This document shows, piece after piece, positions 8,265-16,448 of a DNA stretch of 54,109 bases. The translations under genes and the position numbers were made by a program. The stretch covers positions 1 through 54,109 of the forward strand of contig NZ_FMZQ01000024.1 in NCBI RefSeq assembly GCF_900102635.1, in the 5' to 3' direction. The notes under the pieces were generated by a model that did not search any database, was not told the DNA's origin, and saw only the letters and a program-made list of their open reading frames with translations. The stretch comes from Ectopseudomonas chengduensis (GTDB taxonomy: Bacteria; Pseudomonadota; Gammaproteobacteria; Pseudomonadales; Pseudomonadaceae). Each line of letters begins with the position of its first letter. Within the stretch, counting starts at the first letter, position 1.

Positions 8265-8951
8265 ATGGGTCAGAAAGTACATCCCGTTGGCATCCGCCTG
8301 GGAATCGTCAAGGATCACACTTCGGTTTGGTATGCAGATGGTCGCACTTACGCCGACTACCTGAATGCCGACCTGAAGGTTCGTGCATACCTGCAAGACA
8401 AACTAAAAAGCGCGTCCGTTAGCCGTATCGACATCGCTCGCCCGGCTCAAACCGCACGCATCACCATCCACACCGCTCGTCCCGGCATCGTGATCGGCAA
8501 GAAAGGTGAAGATGTTGAGAAGCTGCGTCAGGACCTGACCAAGCAAATGGGTGTGCCGGTGCACATCAACATCGAAGAGATCCGCAAGCCGGAGCTCGAC
8601 GGTATGCTGGTTGCACAGAGCGTAGCTCAGCAGCTGGAGCGTCGCGTAATGTTCCGTCGCGCCATGAAGCGCGCTGTACAGAACGCCATGCGCATTGGTG
8701 CCAAGGGCATCAAGATCCAGGTGAGTGGTCGTCTTGGTGGCGCTGAAATCGCCCGTACCGAGTGGTATCGCGAAGGTCGTGTGCCCCTGCACACCCTGCG
8801 TGCAGATATCGATTACGCCACCTACGAAGCGCACACCACTTACGGTGTGATCGGCGTCAAGGTTTGGATCTTCAAGGGTGAGGTCATTGGTGGCCGCACT
8901 GAAGAGCTGAAGCCGCAAGCGCCCGCTCCTCGTAAAGCTGCTAAGAAATAA
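8265..8951 (+). CDS. rpsC: 30S ribosomal protein S3
   Basis: A 228-residue protein at the mRNA entry channel, contributing with S4 and S5 to ribosomal helicase activity. It contains a KH domain with the signature GIVIGKKGEDVEKLR. ATG 8265 (MGQKVHPVGIRLG) is the standard start and lies 13 bases after rplV. Confidence 0.98.
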   Translation: MGQKVHPVGIRLGIVKDHTSVWYADGRTYADYLNADLKVRAYLQDKLKSASVSRIDIARPAQTARITIHTARPGIVIGKKGEDVEKLRQDLTKQMGVPVHINIEEIRKPELDGMLVAQSVAQQLERRVMFRRAMKRAVQNAMRIGAKGIKIQVSGRLGGAEIARTEWYREGRVPLHTLRADIDYATYEAHTTYGVIGVKVWIFKGEVIGGRTEELKPQAPAPRKAAKK

Positions 8952-8963
8952 GGAGTACGCATC

Positions 8964-9377
8964 ATGTTGCAACCAAAGCGTACGAAGTTCCGCAAGCAGA
9001 TGACCGGCCACAACCGTGGTCTGGCTCAGCGCGGTAGCAAGGTCAGCTTCGGCGAGTTCGCGCTGAAGTCTGTAGCCCGCGGTCGTCTCACCGCCCGTCA
9101 GATCGAGTCCGCTCGTCGTGCTCTGACTCGTCACGTAAAACGTGGCGGCAAGATCTGGATTCGCGTATTCCCGGACAAGCCGGTTACCAAGAAGCCTCTC
9201 GAAGTGCGGATGGGTAAAGGTAAGGGTGGCGTCGAATATTGGGTAGCCCAGATCCAGCCAGGCAAAGTCCTGTACGAGATCGAAGGCGTTTCCGAAGAGC
9301 TGGCGCGTGAGGCTTTCGCCCTGGCTGCTGCAAAGCTGCCGCTCGCCACCACCTTTGTTAAGCGGACGGTGATGTGA
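8964..9377 (+). CDS. rplP: 50S ribosomal protein L16
   Basis: A 137-residue protein that positions A-site tRNA and is needed late in 50S assembly. It opens MLQPKRTKFRKQMTGHNRG and has the conserved GRLTARQIESARRALTR motif. Its stop codon shares one base with the rpmC start (TGATG). Confidence 0.98.
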   Translation: MLQPKRTKFRKQMTGHNRGLAQRGSKVSFGEFALKSVARGRLTARQIESARRALTRHVKRGGKIWIRVFPDKPVTKKPLEVRMGKGKGGVEYWVAQIQPGKVLYEIEGVSEELAREAFALAAAKLPLATTFVKRTVM

Positions 9378-9568
9378 TGAAAGCGACCGAACTTCGTGAA
9401 AAAACCGCACAGCAACTGAACGAGCAACTGCTCGGTCTGCTGCGCGACCAGTTCAATCTGCGCATGCAGAAAGCAACTGGCCAGTTGGGGCAGTCTCACC
9501 TGCTCTCGCAAGTTAAGCGCGACATCGCTCGTGTGAAAACTGTGCTCAACCAGCAGGCAGGTAAGTGA
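9377..9568 (+). CDS. rpmC: 50S ribosomal protein L29
   Basis: A 63-residue helical hairpin protein at the tunnel exit next to L23. It opens MKATELREKTAQQL. ATG 9377 overlaps the rplP stop by one base, indicating translational coupling; a GTG one codon upstream is less likely. Confidence 0.96.
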   Translation: MKATELREKTAQQLNEQLLGLLRDQFNLRMQKATGQLGQSHLLSQVKRDIARVKTVLNQQAGK

Positions 9569-9570
9569 TC

Positions 9571-9837
9571 ATGGCTGAAGCCGAAAAAACAGTCCGTACG
9601 CTGACCGGCCGTGTTGTCAGCGACAAGATGGACAAGACCATCACCGTTCTGATCGAGCGCCGTGTAAAGCACCCGATCTACGGTAAATACGTCAAGCGTT
9701 CGACCAAACTGCACGCTCACGACGAAACCAACCAGTGCAAGATCGGCGACAAGGTTTCCATTCGCGAAACCCGTCCGCAGTCCAAGACCAAGTCCTGGGC
9801 TCTGGTTGAAGTCGTCGAACGCGCAGTTGACGTCTAA
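9571..9837 (+). CDS. rpsQ: 30S ribosomal protein S17
   Basis: An 88-residue OB-fold primary binder of the 16S 5' and central domains. The conserved GRVVSDKMDKTI and VKHPIYGKYVKRSTKLHAHD segments are present. It starts 2 bases after the rpmC stop. Confidence 0.97.
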   Translation: MAEAEKTVRTLTGRVVSDKMDKTITVLIERRVKHPIYGKYVKRSTKLHAHDETNQCKIGDKVSIRETRPQSKTKSWALVEVVERAVDV

Positions 9838-9860
9838 GGGCTAGGGGTCGGAGAAATTTT

Positions 9861-10229
9861 ATGATTCAGACTCAATCCATGCTCGATGTGGCTGACAACA
9901 GTGGTGCACGTCGTGTTATGTGCATCAAGGTGCTGGGCGGCTCTCATCGTCGCTACGCCGGCATCGGCGACATCATCAAGGTCACCGTCAAGGAAGCAAT
10001 TCCGCGCGGCAAAGTGAAGAAAGGTCAGGTCATGACTGCAGTGGTTGTTCGTACCCGTCACGGCGTTCGTCGTGCCGACGGTTCGATCATCCGCTTCGAC
10101 GGCAACGCTGCTGTTCTGCTGAACAACAAGCAAGAGCCGATCGGTACCCGTATCTTCGGGCCAGTGACCCGTGAACTGCGTTCCGAGAAGTTCATGAAGA
10201 TCGTCTCGCTCGCCCCTGAAGTGCTTTAA
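9861..10229 (+). CDS. rplN: 50S ribosomal protein L14
   Basis: A 122-residue protein at the subunit interface and the docking site of the silencing factor RsfS. It opens MIQTQSMLDVADNSGARRV, the family hallmark, and ends VTRELRSEKFMKIVSLAPEVL. In E. coli rplN begins the spc operon; here it follows rpsQ by 23 bases with no obvious promoter. Confidence 0.98.
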   Translation: MIQTQSMLDVADNSGARRVMCIKVLGGSHRRYAGIGDIIKVTVKEAIPRGKVKKGQVMTAVVVRTRHGVRRADGSIIRFDGNAAVLLNNKQEPIGTRIFGPVTRELRSEKFMKIVSLAPEVL

Positions 10230-10240
10230 GGAGATCCGAC

Positions 10241-10555
10241 ATGCAAAAGATTCGTCGTGACGACGAGATCATCGTGATCGCCGGCAAAGACAAAGGTAAG
10301 CGCGGTAAGGTGCTCAAGGTTCTCGCTGACGACCGTCTGGTCGTCGGTGGCATCAACCTGGTGAAGCGTCATACCAAGCCGAACCCGATGTCGGGCGTTC
10401 AAGGCGGTATCGTCGAGAAAGAAGCGCCTCTGCACGCTTCCAACGTTGCCATCTTCAACTCTGAAACCAACAAGGCTGACCGCGTTGGCTTCAAGACCGA
10501 AGACGGCAAGAAAATTCGTGTCTTCAAGTCCACCCAGAAGCCGGTTGGCGCTTGA
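10241..10555 (+). CDS. rplX: 50S ribosomal protein L24
   Basis: A 104-residue initiator of 50S assembly with an N-terminal KOW motif (DEIIVIAGKDKGKRGKV). The conserved NLVKRHTKPNP segment follows. It lies 11 bases after rplN. Confidence 0.97.
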   Translation: MQKIRRDDEIIVIAGKDKGKRGKVLKVLADDRLVVGGINLVKRHTKPNPMSGVQGGIVEKEAPLHASNVAIFNSETNKADRVGFKTEDGKKIRVFKSTQKPVGA

Positions 10556-10574
10556 GAATCCGTAGGTAAATACC

Positions 10575-11114
10575 ATGGCACGACTGAAAGAGATTTACCG
10601 GAAGGAAATCGCGCCCAAGCTGAAGGAAGAACTGAAGCTGGCGAACGTGATGGAAGTTCCGCGCATCACCAAGATCACCCTGAACATGGGCCTGGGCGAA
10701 GCGATCGGTGACAAGAAAATCATCGAAAACGCTGTTGCCGACCTCGAGAAGATTACCGGTCAGAAAGTCGTTGTGACTCATGCCCGCAAGTCGATCGCAG
10801 GTTTCAAGGTTCGTGAAGGTTGGCCGATTGGCGTCAAGGTCACTCTGCGTCGCGAGCGTATGTACGAGTTCCTGGATCGTCTGCTGTCCATCTCCCTGCC
10901 GCGCGTGCGTGACTTCCGCGGCCTGAATGCCAAGTCCTTCGATGGTCGTGGCAACTACAGCATGGGCGTGAAAGAGCAGATCATCTTCCCGGAAATCGAT
11001 TACGACAAAATCGATGCGCTGCGTGGTCTGGACATCACCCTGACTACCACTGCCCGTAACGATGATGAAGGCCGCGCTCTGCTGCGTGCTTTCAACTTCC
11101 CGTTCCGCAACTGA
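10575..11114 (+). CDS. rplE: 50S ribosomal protein L5
   Basis: A 179-residue 5S rRNA-binding protein of the central protuberance that contacts P-site tRNA. The LNMGLGEAIGDKKI and GFKVREGWPIGVKVTLR motifs are standard. It lies 19 bases after rplX. Confidence 0.98.
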   Translation: MARLKEIYRKEIAPKLKEELKLANVMEVPRITKITLNMGLGEAIGDKKIIENAVADLEKITGQKVVVTHARKSIAGFKVREGWPIGVKVTLRRERMYEFLDRLLSISLPRVRDFRGLNAKSFDGRGNYSMGVKEQIIFPEIDYDKIDALRGLDITLTTTARNDDEGRALLRAFNFPFRN

Positions 11115-11128
11115 TCGGAGTCTGGATA

Positions 11129-11434
11129 ATGGCCAAGACAAGCATGAAGAACCGCGAGCTGAAGCGTCAGCAAACGGTTGCCAAGTACGCCAAGAAGCGT
11201 GCCGAGCTGAAAGCCACCATCGCTAATCCGAACACCAGTCCGGAAGCGCGTTGGGAAGCTCAGGTCGCTCTGCAGAAGCAACCACGGGACGCCAGCGCCT
11301 CGCGCCTGCGTAACCGTTGCCGCATCACCGGCCGTCCGCACGGCGTTTACCGCAAGTTCGGTCTGTCGCGTAACAAGCTGCGCGAAGCCGCCATGCGCGG
11401 TGACGTACCGGGCCTGGTGAAAGCCAGCTGGTAA
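11129..11434 (+). CDS. rpsN: 30S ribosomal protein S14 (zinc-independent form)
   Basis: A 101-residue protein of the 30S head. It is the long C-minus form: the CxxC...CxxC zinc ribbon of the short form is absent (only one Cys, in RNRCRITGRPHGVYR). It therefore needs no zinc, in contrast to L36 encoded at 15405. It closes the first transcription block; a terminator-like hairpin follows 16 bases later. Confidence 0.97.
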   Translation: MAKTSMKNRELKRQQTVAKYAKKRAELKATIANPNTSPEARWEAQVALQKQPRDASASRLRNRCRITGRPHGVYRKFGLSRNKLREAAMRGDVPGLVKASW

Positions 11435-11450
11435 TAGCAGTAAAAAAGCG

Positions 11451-11478
11451 AAGCCGGCCTAGTGCCGGCTTTGTCTTT
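11451..11478 (+). terminator. Intrinsic terminator after rpsN
   Basis: Stem AAGCCGGC/GCCGGCTT (11451-11458 with 11464-11471), loop CTAGT, then TGTCTTT. A second hairpin, CAAGCCCC-TTTT-GGGGCTTG at 11486-11505, follows directly and overlaps the next promoter. Confidence 0.7.
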
Positions 11479-11502
11479 ATTTGAACAAGCCCCTTTTGGG
11501 GC

Positions 11503-11531
11503 TTGATTCATTTTTGATCGGTCTCTAGAAT
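11503..11531 (+). promoter_or_regulatory. Sigma70 promoter for the rpsH-rpmJ block
   Basis: TTGATT at 11503-11508 and TAGAAT at 11526-11531 are separated by exactly 17 bases. The start would be near 11538, leaving a leader of about 88 bases. This splits the usual spc operon between rpsN and rpsH. Confidence 0.65.
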
Positions 11532-11582
11532 GTCCGGCTCTCCTGAGCCTGGTATTTCCATGCCGAGCTTTTGGATGATCCC

Positions 11583-11605
11583 ACAGCCCTCGGGCTGTTC
11601 TTTTT
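11583..11605 (+). promoter_or_regulatory. Attenuator-like hairpin in the rpsH leader
   Basis: ACAGCC/GGCTGT (11583-11588 with 11593-11598) with loop CTCG is followed by TCTTTTTG. It sits between the predicted promoter and the rpsH ribosome site (CAGGAG), so it could attenuate transcription of this block. Regulation is inferred from position only. Confidence 0.5.
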
Positions 11606-11625
11606 GTATCAGGAGCGTCTAGCCC

Positions 11626-12018
11626 ATGAGTATGCAGGACCCGTTAGCGGACATGCTAACTCGTATCCGTAATGCCCAGATGGCTGAAAAGTCCGTCGTA
11701 AGCATGCCTTCTTCCACTCTGAAGGTAGCCGTAGCCAAAGTTCTGAAAGACGAAGGTTACATTGCGGGTTATGAAGTCAATGGTGAAGCCAAGCCACAAC
11801 TGTCCATCGAGCTGAAGTACTTCGAAGGCCGTCCGGTCATCGAGGAAGTCAAGCGCGTGAGCCGTCCTGGCCTTCGTCAATACAAATCCGTCGATGACCT
11901 GCCGAAGGTTCGCGGCGGTCTCGGTGTTTCCATCGTCTCCACCAACAAAGGTGTGATGACGGATCGCGCTGCGCGCGCTGCCGGTGTCGGCGGCGAAGTG
12001 CTCTGCACCGTGTTCTAA
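11626..12018 (+). CDS. rpsH: 30S ribosomal protein S8
   Basis: A 130-residue primary binder of the 16S central domain and, in E. coli, the translational repressor of the spc operon. It opens MSMQDPLADMLTRIRNAQ and has the STNKGVMTDRAARAAGVGGE C-terminal motif. It is the first gene after the internal promoter. Confidence 0.98.
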   Translation: MSMQDPLADMLTRIRNAQMAEKSVVSMPSSTLKVAVAKVLKDEGYIAGYEVNGEAKPQLSIELKYFEGRPVIEEVKRVSRPGLRQYKSVDDLPKVRGGLGVSIVSTNKGVMTDRAARAAGVGGEVLCTVF

Positions 12019-12031
12019 GGGGGGGATAAGC

Positions 12032-12565
12032 ATGTCTCGCGTTGCTAAGAACCCCGTTGTGCTGCCTGCCGGTGTCGAGATCAAACTCGCCGGTCAGCAG
12101 CTCTCGGTCAAGGGTGCCAAGGGCGCTCTGGAACTGAACATTCACTCGTCCGTGGAAGTGATCCAGGAAGGTAGCGAACTGCGTTTCGCCGCCCGTAATG
12201 GCGACCAGCAGAACCGTGCCATGGCCGGTACTACTCGTGCTCTGGTGAACAACATGGTCATCGGTGTCAGCCAAGGCTTCGAGCGTAAGCTGCAGCTGGT
12301 CGGCGTGGGCTACAAAGCTCAAGCCAAAGGCCAGGTGCTGAACCTCGCACTGGGCTTCTCCCACCCGATCGACTACGAACTGCCGGAAGGCGTCGTGGCC
12401 GAAACCCCGAACCAGACCGAAATCCTGATCAAGGGTATCGACAAGCAACTGGTGGGTCAGGTGGCTGCGGAAATCCGTGACTTCCGTCGTCCTGAGCCCT
12501 ACAAGGGCAAAGGCGTTCGTTACGCGGATGAAGTTGTCCGTCGTAAAGAAGCCAAGAAGAAGTAA
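12032..12565 (+). CDS. rplF: 50S ribosomal protein L6
   Basis: A 177-residue protein beneath the L7/L12 stalk base, close to the sarcin-ricin loop. It opens MSRVAKNPVVLPAGVEI and ends with the family motif PEPYKGKGVRY. ATG 12032 was chosen over an in-frame codon inside rpsH. Confidence 0.97.
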   Translation: MSRVAKNPVVLPAGVEIKLAGQQLSVKGAKGALELNIHSSVEVIQEGSELRFAARNGDQQNRAMAGTTRALVNNMVIGVSQGFERKLQLVGVGYKAQAKGQVLNLALGFSHPIDYELPEGVVAETPNQTEILIKGIDKQLVGQVAAEIRDFRRPEPYKGKGVRYADEVVRRKEAKKK

Positions 12566-12576
12566 GGGGCTGAAAA

Positions 12577-12927
12577 ATGACCGACAAAAAAGTTACTCGT
12601 CTGCGTCGCGCTCGCAAAGCACGCCTGAAAATGCACGAGCTCGAAGCCGTGCGTCTGTGCGTGTACCGCTCTTCGCAGCACATCTACGCCCAGGTCATCT
12701 CGGCCGACGGCAGCAAGGTTCTGGCCAGCGCCTCTACCTTGGACAAAGCACTGCGTGATGGCGCCACCGGCAACGTCGACGCAGCCAAGAAAGTTGGTGC
12801 GCTGGTTGCTGAGCGTGCGAAAGCCGCTGGTGTGACCCAGGTGGCATTCGACCGTTCTGGCTTCAAGTACCACGGCCGCGTCAAGGCGCTGGCTGATGCT
12901 GCTCGTGAAGGCGGGCTGGAGTTCTAA
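12577..12927 (+). CDS. rplR: 50S ribosomal protein L18
   Basis: A 116-residue 5S rRNA-binding protein of the central protuberance with an Arg/Lys-rich N-terminus (RLRRARKARLKMHEL) and the conserved FDRSGFKYHGRVKALADAARE motif. It lies 11 bases after rplF. Confidence 0.97.
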   Translation: MTDKKVTRLRRARKARLKMHELEAVRLCVYRSSQHIYAQVISADGSKVLASASTLDKALRDGATGNVDAAKKVGALVAERAKAAGVTQVAFDRSGFKYHGRVKALADAAREGGLEF

Positions 12928-12930
12928 GTT

Positions 12931-13431
12931 ATGGCAAATAACGACCAAAAGCGCGACGAAGGCTACATCGAGAAGCTGGTTCAGGTTAACCGCGTTGCCA
13001 AGACCGTAAAGGGTGGCCGTATCTTCACTTTCACCGCGCTGACCGTGGTAGGTGATGGCAAGGGTCGCGTCGGTTTCGGCCGTGGCAAGTCCCGCGAAGT
13101 TCCGGCTGCTATCCAGAAAGCGATGGAAGCTGCTCGTCGCAACATGATCCAAGTTGATCTGAACGGCACCACTCTGCAGTACCCGATCAAGTCCGCTCAC
13201 GGCGCCTCCAAGGTGTTCATGCAGCCGGCTTCGGAAGGTACCGGTATCATCGCCGGCGGTGCCATGCGTGCCGTGCTGGAAGTGGCTGGTGTGCAGAACG
13301 TTCTGGCCAAGTGCTACGGCTCGACCAACCCGGTGAACGTGGTTCACGCCACTTTCAAGGGTCTGAAGACCATGCAGTCTCCGGGTTCTGTTGCAGCCAA
13401 GCGTGGCAAGAGCGTCGAGGAGATTCTCTAA
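12931..13431 (+). CDS. rpsE: 30S ribosomal protein S5
   Basis: A 166-residue protein at the S4/S5 interface governing decoding accuracy, with a double-stranded-RNA-like N-domain. The VNRVAKTVKGGRIFTFTALT segment, where spectinomycin-resistance changes occur in other bacteria, looks wild type. It starts 3 bases after rplR. Confidence 0.97.
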   Translation: MANNDQKRDEGYIEKLVQVNRVAKTVKGGRIFTFTALTVVGDGKGRVGFGRGKSREVPAAIQKAMEAARRNMIQVDLNGTTLQYPIKSAHGASKVFMQPASEGTGIIAGGAMRAVLEVAGVQNVLAKCYGSTNPVNVVHATFKGLKTMQSPGSVAAKRGKSVEEIL

Positions 13432-13433
13432 CC

Positions 13434-13613
13434 ATGGCTAATACCGTCAAAGTGACTCTGATCAAGAGCACCAATGGCCGTCTGGCCAATCACAAAGCTT
13501 GCGTCAAGGGCCTGGGCCTGCGTCGCATCGGTCACACCGTAGAGGTTCTGGATACTCCGGAAAACCGCGGCATGATCAACAAGGCTTACTACCTGTTGAA
13601 GGTGGAGGGTTAA
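13434..13613 (+). CDS. rpmD: 50S ribosomal protein L30
   Basis: A 59-residue small protein of the 50S solvent side with the standard body VKVTLIKSTNGRLANHKACV. ATG 13434 lies 2 bases after the rpsE stop. A longer frame opening inside rpsE is not the true start. Confidence 0.96.
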   Translation: MANTVKVTLIKSTNGRLANHKACVKGLGLRRIGHTVEVLDTPENRGMINKAYYLLKVEG

Positions 13614-13615
13614 TC

Positions 13616-14047
13616 ATGCAACTGAACGATCTGCGTTCCGCGCCGGGTGCCCGTCGCGAGAAGCACCGTCCGGGCCGTGGCATCGGTAGCGGTCTGGGTA
13701 AGACTGGTGGCCGTGGCCACAAAGGTCAAACCTCCCGCTCCGGTGGTTCCATCGCTCCGGGCTTTGAGGGTGGTCAGCAGCCGCTGCACCGCCGTCTGCC
13801 GAAGTTCGGCTTCGTCTCCCTGAAGGCTATGGATCGCGCTGAAGTGCGTACCTCCGAGCTGAACAAGGTAGAAGGTGTTGTAACTCTGCAGGCTCTGAAG
13901 GATGCCAATCTGGTAGGCCATCACGTACAGCGTGTGAAAGTCATGCTGTCCGGTGAGGTTACCCGTGCGGTCACCCTGAAAGGTATCGCCGCCACCAAGG
14001 GTGCGCGTGCGGCTATCGAGGCAGCTGGCGGTAAGTTCGAGGACTAA
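13616..14047 (+). CDS. rplO: 50S ribosomal protein L15
   Basis: A 143-residue late-assembly 23S binder with a Gly/Arg-rich N-terminal arm (GRGIGSGLGKTGGRGHKGQ). It starts 2 bases after rpmD, and its stop is immediately followed by the secY ATG. Confidence 0.97.
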   Translation: MQLNDLRSAPGARREKHRPGRGIGSGLGKTGGRGHKGQTSRSGGSIAPGFEGGQQPLHRRLPKFGFVSLKAMDRAEVRTSELNKVEGVVTLQALKDANLVGHHVQRVKVMLSGEVTRAVTLKGIAATKGARAAIEAAGGKFED

Positions 14048-15376
14048 ATGGCTAAGCAAGGTGCTCTCTCAGCGCTGGCAGGTGGCGGGTTGTCCGAACT
14101 CTGGGCTCGTCTGCGTTTCCTGTTCCTGGCGATCATCGTCTACCGGATAGGTGCGCACATCCCGGTTCCTGGCATCAACCCAGACCGACTGGCGGATCTG
14201 TTCCGGCAGAATGAGGGGACCATTCTTAGCTTGTTCAACATGTTTTCCGGCGGCGCGCTGGAGCGGATGAGCATCTTTGCACTGGGGATCATGCCGTACA
14301 TTTCGGCATCGATCATCATGCAACTGATGACCGCTGTCAGCCCGCAGCTGGAACAGTTGAAGAAGGAAGGTGAAGCTGGCCGTCGCAAGATCAGCCAGTA
14401 CACCCGCTACGGCACTCTCGTTCTGGCGTTCGTTCAGGCCATCGGTATGTCCGTTGGTCTGGCTAGTCAGGGCGTTGCGTTCTCGGGCGATTTCGGCTTC
14501 CACTTCGTGGCGATCACCACTTTCGTGGCGGGCGCGATGTTCATGATGTGGCTAGGCGAGCAGATCACCGAGCGCGGTGTCGGCAACGGTATCTCGATGC
14601 TGATTTTTGCAGGCATCGTGGCCGGTCTGCCGTCGGCAATCGGGCAGTCTTTCGAGTCTGCTCGTCAGGGCGATATCAACATCTTCGCTCTGATCGCCAT
14701 CGGCCTGCTGGCAGTAGCGATCATCGGTTTCGTGGTGTTCATTGAGCGTGGTCAGCGTCGCATTGCGGTGCACTATGCCAAGCGTCAGCAGGGCCGCAAG
14801 GTCTTCGCTGCGCAGACCAGCCACCTGCCGTTGAAGGTGAACATGGCGGGCGTAATCCCGGCCATCTTCGCCAGCAGCCTTCTGCTGTTCCCGGCCTCGC
14901 TGGGTGCCTGGTTTGGTCAGTCCGAGGGTTTGGGCTGGCTGCAGGACATTTCGCAGGCTATCGCTCCTGGTCAGCCGTTGAACATTCTGCTGTTTAGTGC
15001 AGGGATCATTTTCTTCTGCTTCTTCTACACAGCGCTGATGTTCAACCCGAAAGACGTAGCGGAAAACCTGAAGAAGTCCGGTGCCTTTATTCCGGGCATC
15101 CGTCCGGGCGAGCAGTCTGCACGCTATATCGATGGCGTTCTGACCCGCTTGACCATGTTCGGTGCTCTGTACATGACGGCCGTGTGCCTGTTGCCCCAGT
15201 TCCTGGTGGTTGCAGCCAACGTTCCGTTCTACCTTGGCGGGACCTCGTTGCTGATCGTGGTCGTGGTTGTAATGGACTTCATGTCCCAAGTGCAATCGCA
15301 CCTCGTGTCTCACCAGTACGATTCCCTGATGAAGAAAGCCAACCTGAAGGGCTATGGCAGCGGCATGCTCCGCTGA
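14048..15376 (+). CDS. secY: Preprotein translocase subunit SecY
   Basis: The channel-forming subunit of SecYEG in the inner membrane. It has 442 residues with ten predicted membrane helices; the first begins about residue 24 ([19 protein letters not shown]). Cytosolic loops for SecA/ribosome contact include [18 protein letters not shown]. The start codon abuts the rplO stop, so translation is probably coupled. Confidence 0.98.
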
Positions 15377-15404
15377 TCCACCCGTAAGGTTCGAGGAGTT
15401 GGTA

Positions 15405-15521
15405 ATGAAAGTTCGTGCATCGGTGAAAAAGCTGTGCCGTAACTGCAAAATTATCCGTCGCGAAGGTGTCGTGCGGGTGATCTGCAGCGCAGAGCCGCGT
15501 CACAAGCAGCGCCAAGGCTGA
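15405..15521 (+). CDS. rpmJ: 50S ribosomal protein L36 (zinc-binding form)
   Basis: A 38-residue protein opening [19 protein letters not shown]. Cys11, Cys14, Cys27 and His33 form the zinc site of the C-plus type. A zinc-free paralogue under Zur control often exists elsewhere in Pseudomonas genomes. ATG 15405 follows GAGGAG. It is the last gene of the spc block, 28 bases after secY. Confidence 0.96.
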
Positions 15522-15542
15522 GTGTGAACCACGCGTGATAAG

Positions 15543-15572
15543 CCCGGCAGCTAGTGCGCTGCCGGGTTGATT
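15543..15572 (+). terminator. Intrinsic terminator after rpmJ
   Basis: Perfect 9-bp stem CCCGGCAGC/GCTGCCGGG (15543-15551 with 15558-15566), loop TAGTGC, then TTGATT. The T-rich tail doubles as the -35 element of the next promoter. Confidence 0.8.
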
Positions 15573-15595
15573 ATTTGTTATTACAGCGTTAATAT
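15567..15595 (+). promoter_or_regulatory. Alpha operon promoter (sigma70)
   Basis: TTGATT at 15567-15572 and TAATAT at 15590-15595 with 17 bases between. Transcription would start near 15602, giving a leader of about 53 bases to rpsM. In E. coli the leader of this operon is the S4 repressor target; I could not confirm such a fold here. Confidence 0.75.
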
Positions 15596-15654
15596 CTCGC
15601 GCCCTATTTCTTGGCTTCCGGGGCGTAGGTAGCTGTCAATTGGAGTTCCACTGA

Positions 15655-16011
15655 ATGGCCCGTATTGCAGGCGTTAACATTCCGGATAACAAGCACACTG
15701 TTATCTCGCTGACCTACATCTTCGGTGTTGGTCGCACCACTGCGCAGAAAATCTGTGCCGCTACCGGTGTAAACCCGGCTGCGAAAATCAAGGATCTGAC
15801 TGACGAGCAGATCGAACAGCTGCGTGGCGAAGTAGCCAAGGTGAATACCGAAGGCGACCTGCGTCGTGAAGTGAATATGAAGATCAAGCGCTTGATGGAT
15901 CTGGGTTGCTACCGTGGCCTGCGTCATCGTAAAGGTCTACCGGTTCGCGGTCAGCGTACCAAGACCAACGCTCGCACCCGTAAGGGCCCGCGTAAGCCGA
16001 TCCGCAAGTAA
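15655..16011 (+). CDS. rpsM: 30S ribosomal protein S13
   Basis: A 118-residue protein of the 30S head forming intersubunit bridges. It opens MARIAGVNIPDNKHTVISL and ends with the basic tail GQRTKTNARTRKGPRKPIRK. It is the first gene of the alpha operon. Confidence 0.98.
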   Translation: MARIAGVNIPDNKHTVISLTYIFGVGRTTAQKICAATGVNPAAKIKDLTDEQIEQLRGEVAKVNTEGDLRREVNMKIKRLMDLGCYRGLRHRKGLPVRGQRTKTNARTRKGPRKPIRK

Positions 16012-16041
16012 TCGCATTCGCGAATCGACAGGAATTTAGTC

Positions 16042-16431
16042 ATGGCAAAACCTGCTGCTCGTACTCGTAAAAAAGTCAAAAAGACGGTGGTTGATGGCAT
16101 CGCCCACATCCACGCGTCTTTCAACAACACTATCGTGACCATTACCGACCGTCAGGGTAACGCCCTGTCCTGGGCTACCTCCGGTGGTTCGGGTTTCCGC
16201 GGCTCGCGTAAGTCCACTCCGTTCGCTGCCCAGATCGCCGCCGAGCGCGCTGGTCAGGCTGCACTGGAATACGGTCTGAAGAACCTCGACGTCAACGTCA
16301 AAGGTCCAGGCCCAGGTCGCGAATCCGCTGTGCGTGCTCTGAACGCCTGCGGCTACAAAATCGCCAGCATCACCGACGTGACGCCAATCCCGCACAACGG
16401 GTGCCGTCCGCCGAAGAAGCGTCGCGTGTAA
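16042..16431 (+). CDS. rpsK: 30S ribosomal protein S11
   Basis: A 129-residue platform protein near the anti-Shine-Dalgarno helix. It contains the conserved VKGPGPGRESAVRALNACG stretch and ends HNGCRPPKKRRV. It lies 30 bases after rpsM. Confidence 0.98.
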   Translation: MAKPAARTRKKVKKTVVDGIAHIHASFNNTIVTITDRQGNALSWATSGGSGFRGSRKSTPFAAQIAAERAGQAALEYGLKNLDVNVKGPGPGRESAVRALNACGYKIASITDVTPIPHNGCRPPKKRRV

Positions 16432-16448
16432 TCAGGAGACAGTGAGAA

